Shown here in pieces: positions 34,365 to 41,777 of a stretch of 64,000 bases of DNA. Made by a program: the position numbers and the translations under genes. A model generated the notes under the pieces. It did not search any database, was not told the DNA's origin, and worked only from the letters and a program-made list of their open reading frames with translations. This stretch comes from Myxococcus sp. CA023 (GTDB lineage Bacteria; Myxococcota; Myxococcia; Myxococcales; Myxococcaceae): positions 33,777 through 97,776 of the forward strand of contig NZ_JAAEAH010000026.1 of NCBI RefSeq assembly GCF_010998615.1, in the 5' to 3' direction. Every line of letters starts with the position of its first letter. Position 1 is the stretch's first letter.

Positions 34365-35569
34365 GCCTGTTCTCTCCCGCTGGGACCGAGCGCCGCCTGG
34401 CGCTGCGCACTGGCCTGTTCGTCGCCGTCGGTCTGGCGGTCGCCAGCGTGGTGGTGATGGTCATCGGCCAGCAGTCGCGCCTGTTCGAGCGCAAGACGAC
34501 GTATCGCGCCTACTTCGCCAACGTGCAGGGCCTCAGTGATGAGTCGCCCGTCTGGCTCGGCGGTCTCAACGTGGGGCGGGTGACGGGCATCGTCTTCTCT
34601 CCCGACCCGAATGACCCGCGGCTGGAGGTCCAGTTCCAGGTGTCGTCGCGCTACACGGACCGCGTGCGCCAGGACTCGGTGGCGCAGTTGTCCAGCATGG
34701 GCGTGCTGGGCGACAAGGCGGTGGACATCTCCCTGGGCAGCCCCACGTCACCGCCGGTGGAGGCGGGTGGGGTGCTCAAGTCGTCCACGAGCGGTGACTT
34801 GTCCTCGCTGCTCAGCGGGGCGTCGCAGGTGATGGAGAACTCAGTGGCCATCAGCAAGTCGCTGCGGGCGGCGGTGGAGACGTACTCCAATCCGGAGATG
34901 GCCAACGACGTGACGCGCGGCGTGGCGGCGCTGCGGGCGCTGGTGGAAGAGGTGGAGAAGGGCGAGGGCGTGCTGCACGCGCTCATCTACGACAAGCAGG
35001 CCGGGCGCGAGGTGCGGGGGCTGCTGGCCAACGCGTCCAACGCGGCGGCGCGGGTGGATGGCGCGGTGGGCGAGCTGGAAGGGATTCTGCGCGAGGTGCG
35101 CACGGGAGACGGCACGGCCCACGCGCTCGTCTACGGCCAGGACGGCGCGAAGGCGCTGACGGAGCTGGGTGCGGCGGCCGGGCAGCTGGCGGGGCTCATC
35201 GAGGATGCGAAGAAGAGTCCCAACGGGGCGGTGCACCAGCTGGTGTACGGCGACGCGAGCGGCATGTTCGCGGACCTGGGCAGCGCGGCGGCGGACCTGA
35301 AGAAGATTACGGCGACCGTGGCGAAGGGAGACGGCACCGTGGGCGGGCTCATCAGCGACCCGACGGTGTACGAGGACCTGCGCGAGGTGATTGGCAACGT
35401 GAAGCGCAACCGCATCCTCCGCGCGCTGGTGCGCTTCTCCCTGAGCAACCGGCAGGATTTGGAGGAGGCGGGCAAGGTGAAGGGCGTGGAGCCACGCTCC
35501 GAAGCGCCCGCCGCGGCTCCGGCGGAGACGGCTCCCTCGGGGCCTGGGGAGCCTGCGGCCCAGCCCTAG
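34361..35569 (+). CDS. mlaD: MlaD-type MCE-domain protein with helical repeat tail
   Basis: 402 aa. One N-terminal TM anchor (about 16-40) precedes an MCE domain (about 47-128: YRAYFANVQGLSDESPVWLGGLNVGRVTGI...VDISLGSP). The rest, about 270 residues, is much longer than in E. coli MlaD. It is a helical region with a recurring unit of about 50-60 residues around GVLHALIYDK, GTAHALVYGQ, GAVHQLVYGD and GTVGGLISDP. MCE rings form a lipid tunnel; the long tail could extend it or reach another partner. Pro/Ala-rich C-terminus. Confidence 0.92.
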   Translation: MSLFSPAGTERRLALRTGLFVAVGLAVASVVVMVIGQQSRLFERKTTYRAYFANVQGLSDESPVWLGGLNVGRVTGIVFSPDPNDPRLEVQFQVSSRYTDRVRQDSVAQLSSMGVLGDKAVDISLGSPTSPPVEAGGVLKSSTSGDLSSLLSGASQVMENSVAISKSLRAAVETYSNPEMANDVTRGVAALRALVEEVEKGEGVLHALIYDKQAGREVRGLLANASNAAARVDGAVGELEGILREVRTGDGTAHALVYGQDGAKALTELGAAAGQLAGLIEDAKKSPNGAVHQLVYGDASGMFADLGSAAADLKKITATVAKGDGTVGGLISDPTVYEDLREVIGNVKRNRILRALVRFSLSNRQDLEEAGKVKGVEPRSEAPAAAPAETAPSGPGEPAAQP

Positions 35570-35683
35570 CCTGGGTGGCATTGCCAGGCATTGTGGCTGC
35601 TCCTGGCTTTCGTGCTTCCGAGCCACTAAGACGGCGGCCCTCCAACGCGCCGCTGCCGGAGCGCGCGAGGATGCCCCGTCGCG

Positions 35684-37060
35684 ATGAGCTCATCCGCCGT
35701 CTCCACTCCTGTGGCTTCCGCGCCCGCGCGCCCCACCTCTCGCATCTGGGCGGGACGGGTGCTGCTCTTCGTGGGCTTCTTCGCGGCGCTGGCGGCGTTC
35801 CCCGTCTACACGCCCTTCGACTCCAAGCTGACGCTCCCCACCACGCTGTCTCTGTTGCGTGAAGGGAACCTCGACCTGGACGAATACGCCCCCACCTTCG
35901 AGTCGTACCGTCACGGCCTCTACGAGCGCGACGGCCACCTCTACAACTACTTCCCCCTGGGCCCTTCCCTGGCCGCCGTGCCCATGGTGGCGCTGGTGGA
36001 TGGCTTCGTGCGCCTCGCCACGCCCGTGGGCAAGCTGCACCCGGCCCTGGCGAAGCCCCTGGCGCATTGGCGCCACATCTACGACGCCACCGGCAGCGTG
36101 GACCTGGATGCGTGGAACGGCCCGCAGCGCCTCTTCGCCTCCGCGCTGACCGCGCTCGCTGGCGTCGTCATGTTCATGCTGGGCACCGCGCTGCACCTGT
36201 CCCGCCAGCGCTCGCTGCTGCTCGCCGCCGTCTTCGTCTTCTGCACTCCGCTTCTCTCCACCGCCAGCCGCGCCCTGTGGCAGCACGGCCCTTCGCTGCT
36301 GTGCCTCACCCTGGTGCTCCTCTGCCTCGTCCGCGCGCGCGAGGCTCCGCGTCACGTGGCCTGGGCGGGCATTCCCCTGGCGCTCGCCTACGTCATGCGG
36401 CCCACCAACAGCCTCTCCGTGCTGGTGCTGTCGCTCTACGTGCTGTGGACCTATCCGCGTCAGGCCTGGAAGTTCTTCGCGGGCGCGCTCGCAGTGGCCA
36501 TCCCGTGGGTGACGGTGAACCTCATCCACTACGGCTCCGTGCTGGCGCCTTATTACGAACCGCAGCGCCTGGAGCTGTCCGCCTCTCGCGTGGCCGAGGC
36601 CCTGGCCGGCAACCTCGTGTCCCCCGCGCGCGGGCTGCTCGTGTTCACCCCTGTGCTCCTCATGAGTGCCTGGGGTCTGTGGATGGACCTGCGCGCCCGG
36701 ACCTTCACCCGGCTGCATGCCGTGCTGGTCGCGGTGGTCGCGCTGCACTGGGCCGCCATCTCCACCTTCCCGCACTGGTGGGCAGGGCACTCGTATGGCC
36801 CGCGCTTCTTCACGGACGTGGTGCCCTACCTCGTCTTCTTCCTCGCCCCCGTGGTGCGCGCGCTCCAGTGGAAAGGCCCCGAGGCCCGGCGCGGCTTGAC
36901 AGCCACCTTCGCGGTGCTGGCCGTGCTGAGCCTGGTCCTCCATGTCCATGGCGCCAGCTCGCGCGCGGTGTACCGGTGGAACAGCTTGCCGCTCGACGTG
37001 GATGAACACCCGGAGCGGCTCTGGGATTGGTCCGACCCGCAGTTTCTCGGCCGGCGCTGA
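35684..37060 (+). CDS. Polytopic membrane protein, GT-C glycosyltransferase-like
   Basis: 458 aa with about 9-10 predicted TM helices. The first periplasmic loop carries acidic and aromatic residues (REGNLDLDEYAPTFESYRHGLYERDGHLYNYFPLGPS), as in GT-C glycosyltransferases where an Asp/Glu binds the polyprenyl-sugar donor. Another conserved-looking loop is STFPHWWAGHSYGPRFFTDVVPYLVFF. It probably transfers a sugar on the periplasmic side, but donor and acceptor are unknown. Monocistronic. Confidence 0.75.
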   Translation: MSSSAVSTPVASAPARPTSRIWAGRVLLFVGFFAALAAFPVYTPFDSKLTLPTTLSLLREGNLDLDEYAPTFESYRHGLYERDGHLYNYFPLGPSLAAVPMVALVDGFVRLATPVGKLHPALAKPLAHWRHIYDATGSVDLDAWNGPQRLFASALTALAGVVMFMLGTALHLSRQRSLLLAAVFVFCTPLLSTASRALWQHGPSLLCLTLVLLCLVRAREAPRHVAWAGIPLALAYVMRPTNSLSVLVLSLYVLWTYPRQAWKFFAGALAVAIPWVTVNLIHYGSVLAPYYEPQRLELSASRVAEALAGNLVSPARGLLVFTPVLLMSAWGLWMDLRARTFTRLHAVLVAVVALHWAAISTFPHWWAGHSYGPRFFTDVVPYLVFFLAPVVRALQWKGPEARRGLTATFAVLAVLSLVLHVHGASSRAVYRWNSLPLDVDEHPERLWDWSDPQFLGRR

Positions 37061-37061
37061 G

Positions 37062-37304
37062 CTATCCGCCGCGTGCGTGCCGCGCCAGCGCGCGCGTCAG
37101 GTGCCCCGCCACGTCCGTGCCGCCGCGCGCGTCGAAGCCCAGGAACATCGCCGAGCCGTTCAGCTCCAGGATGCGCGGCGCGCCGTCCGTGTCATTCGTC
37201 CACAGCGTCCGGGGCACGGGAAGTCCCGCGGCCCTGAGCGCGGCGATTTGGCATGGTGCCCCCAAGATGCGGACGGGCCCGGCGCCGCACCAGTGGTGGC
37301 CATG
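37062..37304 (-). pseudogene. ATP-grasp (RimK-like) gene remnant
   Basis: In reverse frame this stretch encodes CQIAALRAAGLPVPRTLWTND joined almost directly to RILELNGSAMFLGFDARGGTD and GHLTRALARHA. The first piece resembles the region just before the ATP-grasp domain of RimK/MvdD-like ligases; the second resembles the C-terminal metal-binding and helix region. The central ATP-binding block of about 150 residues is missing, and no start or N-terminal domain lies upstream. This looks like an internally deleted, inactive gene wedged between two forward genes. Confidence 0.6.
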
Positions 37305-37440
37305 GAGCGCCGCGTCACCCGGGCTGCATGCGCCACTTCGTCCACCGCTCCACGATGGACCCGCCAGTGCACCCGTATCGGCAGCGGCGCCTGTTCGTTT
37401 CCGGTGACTTCCACCGCGCGCCTGGGCTCCAATCCGTTTC

Positions 37441-38736
37441 ATGAAAGCTCTTGCCCTGCGTGAGGACCGCTTCCTCGACGTGCTCCGGCGGCTCATCGCC
37501 CTGACTCCGAAGCTGCAGAACAACCCTGGCGCGGGACTGGTGCCCGAGGAACGGCTGGCCGCGCAGGTGGTGCTGGACACCCTGGCGCCGCACATCGAGA
37601 GCGGCTTCATCCAGGCGGAGTCCGTGGCGGGGCCGGGCCAGGCGTCGCGCCCCTGCCTGGTGCTCACCATTCCGGGCGAGGGGGACGGCGCCATCGGCTT
37701 CGTCGGCGCACACTTCGACGTGGTCCCTGCGGACCAGAAGACGGAGGGCTGGGAGCGCAGCCCCTTCGAGCTGTGGGAGGGCCCCGGCGGCGTGCTCTAC
37801 GGGCGCGGCGTCACCGACTGCCTGGGGCACGTCGCCGTGCTCACCGACCTGCTGGCCCAGCTGGCCGAGCGCAAGGTGCGCCCCAGCCGCACGCTGAAGG
37901 TGGTGCTCATCTCCAACGAGGAGTCCTCGGAGCTGCTGGGCCTGGGCCTCAACTACGTGGCCGAGCAGGGGAAGCTCAAGTCGCTGGACGGCCAGCCGGT
38001 GTACTGGCTGGACAGCGCCAACTTCGGCCCCACGCTGGGCACGGCGGGCGTGTCGCTGTGGGAGCTGAAGGTGACGGGCGTGGGCGGCCACTCCGGCATG
38101 CCGCAGAACTGCGTCAACGCGCTGGAGCTGGGCATGGCCGCGTCGTTGGAGCTGGCGCGCTTCTTCCACGAGCGCTTCCCGCCCACGGAGGACGAGAAGC
38201 GCTGGGGCTTCCTGTCGTCCTCCAGTCTCAAGGCCACCGTGGTGGAGGCGCCCAACACCAAGGAGACGAAGGTGCCCGCCGACGTCGTCCTGCGCGGCGA
38301 CATCCGCCTCACGCCCTTCTACGACCTGGCGGAGGTGCAGAAGGCTGTGACGGACTTCATGGCGGAGCTCGACGCCCGGCTGGAGCGCGACGATGCCCCC
38401 GCGCACTTCCCGCGCACGCGCACGGCGGGCGGCAAGCGCGGTGAGCTGGCGTTCCGCTTCCAGGGGGAGGGGACCGAGGGCATCGCCTGCCGGCTGGACT
38501 CGGAGGGCCTGCGCGCCCTGAAGGAGGCCATGCAGGTGGTGCGCGGTGTGTCGGCCACGCCCTTCTCGCTCACCGGCTCGCTGCCGCTCGTGAGGGACCT
38601 GCAACGACAGGGCTGCGACGTGCAGATTACGGGCTTCGGGGACATGCAGTACTACCACGCCCCCAATGAGCAGGCCCGGCTGGAGGACTTCCGGCAGGGC
38701 TTCGCGATTCTCCGCGAGCTGCTCGTCCGCCTCTGA
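37441..38736 (+). CDS. M20-family metallopeptidase / amidohydrolase
   Basis: 431 aa. Metal-ligand motifs: H91 and D93 in GAHFDVVPAD, D126 in GRGVTDCLGH (where GRG..D is conserved), E160-E161 in SNEES, and the dimerisation-domain word GVGGHSGMPQNCVNALE. The family hydrolyses N-acyl amino acids or short peptides with two zinc ions in the cytoplasm (ArgE/DapE/carboxypeptidase G2 group). The VTDCLGH variant (usually A-x-D-M-K-G) makes the substrate class uncertain. Monocistronic, followed by a long palindrome. Confidence 0.88.
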   Translation: MKALALREDRFLDVLRRLIALTPKLQNNPGAGLVPEERLAAQVVLDTLAPHIESGFIQAESVAGPGQASRPCLVLTIPGEGDGAIGFVGAHFDVVPADQKTEGWERSPFELWEGPGGVLYGRGVTDCLGHVAVLTDLLAQLAERKVRPSRTLKVVLISNEESSELLGLGLNYVAEQGKLKSLDGQPVYWLDSANFGPTLGTAGVSLWELKVTGVGGHSGMPQNCVNALELGMAASLELARFFHERFPPTEDEKRWGFLSSSSLKATVVEAPNTKETKVPADVVLRGDIRLTPFYDLAEVQKAVTDFMAELDARLERDDAPAHFPRTRTAGGKRGELAFRFQGEGTEGIACRLDSEGLRALKEAMQVVRGVSATPFSLTGSLPLVRDLQRQGCDVQITGFGDMQYYHAPNEQARLEDFRQGFAILRELLVRL

Positions 38737-38758
38737 GGCGGGGCGCGTCCGGTGGCGT

Positions 38759-38792
38759 GCTGTTCGGAAATGTCCCGACATTTCCGAACAGC
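38759..38792. repeat. Perfect 16-bp palindrome between peptidase and aminotransferase genes
   Basis: GCTGTTCGGAAATGTC - CC - GACATTTCCGAACAGC: 16-bp arms with a 2-nt spacer, starting 22 bp after the peptidase stop and 120 bp before the aminotransferase start. The arms are only about 50% G+C in a 70% G+C setting, and no T-run follows. A cruciform or dimeric-regulator site is as likely as a terminator. Confidence 0.7.
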
Positions 38793-38912
38793 GCGCACCG
38801 GACACTCGCCCGGAGCACATGTGCGTGGACAGCGCGGCCGGGGACCGCCACAGTCGGTCCGGGCCGCGGGCACCTCCGCTCGCGGCGGCTGCGCGAGAGG
38901 AGTGGTGACGCC

Positions 38913-40073
38913 GTGAGAGACTTGCTGATGATTCCAGGGCCGGTGGAGTTCGAGCCCGAGGTACTCCAGGCGCTGGGCGCTCCCACCCTCAGCCACACGG
39001 ACCCCGCTTTCATCGCCGTTTTCGGCCGGGCCCTGAAGCGGCTTCGAGAGGTGAGTCTGGCGCCCTCCGCGCAGCCCTTCGTGGTGTCCGGCTCCGGCAC
39101 GCTGGCCATGGAGCTGGCGGTGGCCAACCTGGTGGAGCCCGGGGACGCGGCCCTGGTGGTGAACACCGGCTATTTCAGCGACCGGATGGCGAAGATTCTC
39201 GAGCGCCACGGCGCCCAGGTGACGCACGTGCGCGCCCCGCCGGGAGACGTGCCCTCCCTGGACGAGGTGGAGACGCACCTATCGAAGGGTGGCTTCAAGG
39301 TGCTGTCCGTCACCCATGTGGACACGTCCACGGGCGTGCTCGCACCCGCGGAGGCGCTGGTGCGGGCCGCGCGCAAGCACGGCGTGCTGTCGGTGGTGGA
39401 TGGTGTGTGCGCCACCGCGGCGGAGACCTTCCGCCAGGACGCGTGGGAGGCGGACGTGTACCTCACGGCCAGCCAGAAGGCGGTGGGGGTTCCTCCCGGC
39501 CTGGCGCTGCTCACCGTGGGCCCGCGGGCCATGGAGGCCTGGCGCAAGCGCAAGAAGCCGGTGGCCAGCGTCTACGCGGACTTCGCGGAGTGGCTGCCCA
39601 TCATGGAGGCGTACGAAGCGGGCAAGCCGGCCTACTTCGCCACCCCGCCAGTGAACCTGGTGGCCGCGCTGGACGTGAGCCTCGGGCAGATTCTGGCCGA
39701 GGGCATGGACGCCCGCTTCGCCCGGCACCAGCGGATGGCGCGGGCCTTCCGCGCGGCGTGGAAGGCCATGGGCCTGCGCCTGTTGCCCACCTCCGACGCC
39801 GTGGCCGCCAACACGCTGAGCGCCGTGTACTACCCGGACGGCGTGGACGCGGCGCTGGTGGGCGGGGTGAAGGGGCAGGGCGTCGTCGTCGCCGGCGGCC
39901 TCCACCCAGACCTCAAGACGCGCTACTTCCGCGTGGGCCACATGAACCGCGTGGGGCCCGCGGACGTCCTATCCACGGTGGGAGCCCTGGAGCGCGCGCT
40001 CATCGCCGCCGGTCACCGCTCGGAGCCCGGTGCCGCCGTGGCCGCCGCCCAGGCGTCCCTCATCGCGGGCTGA
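38913..40073 (+). CDS. Class V aminotransferase (alanine-glyoxylate / serine-pyruvate type)
   Basis: 386 aa from GTG 38913, with AGAGGAG upstream; the N-terminus MRDLLMIPGPVEFEPEVLQALG is the family hallmark. The PLP site is Lys189 in TASQKAVGVPPGLA, with Asp163 in VVDGVCATAA for the pyridine nitrogen and SGSGTLAMELA for the phosphate. It transfers an amino group to glyoxylate or pyruvate; the donor cannot be told from sequence. A downstream hairpin (40083-40120) probably ends the transcript. Confidence 0.92.
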   Translation: MRDLLMIPGPVEFEPEVLQALGAPTLSHTDPAFIAVFGRALKRLREVSLAPSAQPFVVSGSGTLAMELAVANLVEPGDAALVVNTGYFSDRMAKILERHGAQVTHVRAPPGDVPSLDEVETHLSKGGFKVLSVTHVDTSTGVLAPAEALVRAARKHGVLSVVDGVCATAAETFRQDAWEADVYLTASQKAVGVPPGLALLTVGPRAMEAWRKRKKPVASVYADFAEWLPIMEAYEAGKPAYFATPPVNLVAALDVSLGQILAEGMDARFARHQRMARAFRAAWKAMGLRLLPTSDAVAANTLSAVYYPDGVDAALVGGVKGQGVVVAGGLHPDLKTRYFRVGHMNRVGPADVLSTVGALERALIAAGHRSEPGAAVAAAQASLIAG

Positions 40074-40082
40074 GCCCGGCCT

Positions 40083-40120
40083 GGGACATCCGCCCCCGTT
40101 CGTTGGCTGGCGGATGTTCC
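40083..40120 (+). terminator. Hairpin terminator after aminotransferase
   Basis: GGGACATCCGCC can pair with GGCGGATGTTCC (12 bp with one G-U pair) around a 14-nt loop, beginning 10 bp after the stop codon. No T-run; the call rests on stem quality and position. Confidence 0.55.
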
Positions 40121-40285
40121 TCTCGGCCCGCGGGGCGAACCGGGTTTGATTCGACAGTACCGGAAAAATATGTGACTGTTGGCTTCCCGGAAGTGGGGGG
40201 AATTCTGTGAGCCCGGAATCATCCGCGAAGTGAGGTGGCGGTGTGTTCCCCGGGCGCCCTGGAAGGACCCCTCGGGGAGATGACC

Positions 40286-40897
40286 ATGTACGCGGGTTAC
40301 GAATCGAGCGCGGGTGGTGGCGCGGCCTGGGAGCTGGAGTTGAGGCGTCTGGCGGCCACCGACGAGGACATGGCGCGTGGGATGTTCTTCCAGGGCACGC
40401 TGGACGTCGTGGGTTTCCTGGGAGGCGAAGGCGCGGTGGCCCGTTGCAAGGGGGTGGCCGGCATCTGGGAAATCAACCTCCTCCACATGTACCCCATCAC
40501 CCGGTTCCTCCGGATGTCATCCACGGCGGCGCGGCTGTTGGCCCCGCAGTTGGACGGCTTCGAGGGCGTGCTGCGGCGCATGGGAACGCAGGCCACGGTG
40601 GACTTCGTGGCGTCCGACTTCGGACGGGAGTTGATGCGAACGGCCAACTGCAAGCCGCGGCTGTTGTTGCAGTCGCTGGGAGAGGCCTACCTCGCCGCGG
40701 TGACCTACGGCGAGCGCTACCCGCTGTGGACGGGGGAGACGAGCGCCCGCTTCATCATGCGGCGTGACTTCATGCCCGCCGCCTACCACGAGGGCGTGCT
40801 GCACGGCGTGCTGGAGGCGGTGGGCGCGCGTGAGGTCCGGGTCCAAGGTCGCCAGGTGGGGCTGCTCGACAGCGAGTACGAGCTGTCCTGGAAGTAG
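40286..40897 (+). CDS. TIGR02265/DUF2378 family protein (Myxococcus paralogous family)
   Basis: 203 aa. The words RGMFFQGTLDVVG, HMYPITRFLRMSSTAARLLAP, RQVGLLDSEYELSW and the overall length fit the myxobacterial paralogous family TIGR02265, whose members often contain MxFxxxL and YPxxRFL motifs. Function is unknown; many copies occur per genome. ATG 40286 has GGGGAG 6 nt upstream, better than ATG 40280. The 213-bp upstream region includes an A+T-rich patch (GGAAAAATATGTGAC near 40161) that may hold the promoter. Confidence 0.82.
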   Translation: MYAGYESSAGGGAAWELELRRLAATDEDMARGMFFQGTLDVVGFLGGEGAVARCKGVAGIWEINLLHMYPITRFLRMSSTAARLLAPQLDGFEGVLRRMGTQATVDFVASDFGRELMRTANCKPRLLLQSLGEAYLAAVTYGERYPLWTGETSARFIMRRDFMPAAYHEGVLHGVLEAVGAREVRVQGRQVGLLDSEYELSWK

Positions 40898-40973
40898 GCG
40901 TGGCGGCGAGCCCCCGGCGTGCTGGCCGGGGTGTGGAACTCCCTGGCACGGGCGTCGGGCTGGCGACGGTCCA

Positions 40974-41311
40974 GCGCATCTCTCCTCGTCGGCGGAGGAG
41001 GTCGACGTGGCGCGCTGCGATGGCGGCGCGACCAATGGCTACGTGCGCGAGCCGGTGAGCCACACGGAGTTCGTGGAGGCCGCGCGACAGTTGGGCCGGT
41101 GTGCCCCTTCCCGGCGCGTGGGCCACATGGGCCGTGTTCAGGTGGCTGACAGAGGGGTCGGAATTTCAGAGGACCAGGTGAAGCACCGCTTCGAACGCTT
41201 CGGACGGGCGGTAAGCTCGCGCTCCTACGAGGGGCCTGGGCCGGGCCGCGCGAAGGGGGTGGCGCGCGCTTCATCCTGGATTTGCCGTTGGAGAAGGAGA
41301 GGCGTGAGTGA
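40974..41311 (+). pseudogene. Receiver plus histidine-kinase remnant
   Basis: One frame first encodes a receiver tail (SSSAEEVDVARCDGGAT, GYVREPVSHTEFVEAARQLG, Rcp1-like). It then encodes a HATPase_c G1/G2 region (VADRGVGISEDQVKHRFERFGRAVSSRSYEG) up to about 41246. The G2-to-end part is missing, and the normal last strand (ARFILDLPLEKERRE) appears in another frame, ending in TGA at 41309-41311. No intact start exists. Its stop still overlaps the GTG of the response regulator (GTGA), showing that an intact kinase was once translationally coupled to it. Confidence 0.65.
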
Positions 41312-41676
41312 GCCGGCCGTTGCTGGTGGTGGATGACGACGCGGACCTGCGCGAAGCCCTGGAGGAAGTGCTTCGTGACGCGGGCTACACGGTGCTGGGG
41401 GCCAGCAATGGCAAGCATGCCCTGGAGGTGCTGGGCGCGGCCACGGAGCTGCCGGGGCTCGTCCTTCTGGACATGATGATGCCCGTCATGGACGGAGGCG
41501 GGTTCGCGCGGGCCATGCGCCAGGTGTCCGCCTGGCGGGACATCCCGGTGCTCGTCTTCTCCGCGTCAGCGAATGCGCGCCAGGTGGCGGATGAGATTGG
41601 CGCTTGCGGCCACCTGCGCAAACCCGTGGACGTGGAGACACTGCTGGACGCTGTCAGCCGCCATCTGACGGGGTGA
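41308..41676 (+). CDS. Single-domain response regulator (CheY-like)
   Basis: 122 aa from GTG 41308, with AAGGAGAGG upstream. Receiver motifs: acidic pair VVDDDADLRE, phospho-acceptor Asp in LVLLDMMMPVMDG, Ser/Ala switch in LVFSASANARQ, and Lys in HLRKPVDVETLL. No output domain, so it acts by protein contact. The kinase that preceded it in the operon appears inactivated, so this regulator may be an orphan or served by another kinase. Confidence 0.9.
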   Translation: MSRPLLVVDDDADLREALEEVLRDAGYTVLGASNGKHALEVLGAATELPGLVLLDMMMPVMDGGGFARAMRQVSAWRDIPVLVFSASANARQVADEIGACGHLRKPVDVETLLDAVSRHLTG

Positions 41677-41777
41677 GGCAGGCAGGCGGGTCCCGTTTGA
41701 CGCTCCGCGTTCCCTCCGGTTGACGCCTCGAAATCAGGTTGGTAAGTGCCAGCTTAACACTTCAGGTGGAGGGCCGG

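Noticed and set aside
38757..38912. N-terminal extension of the class V aminotransferase beginning near the palindrome
   Set aside because: The family starts at MRDLLMIPGP; the extra residues are encoded by the inverted repeat and have no homologous pattern.
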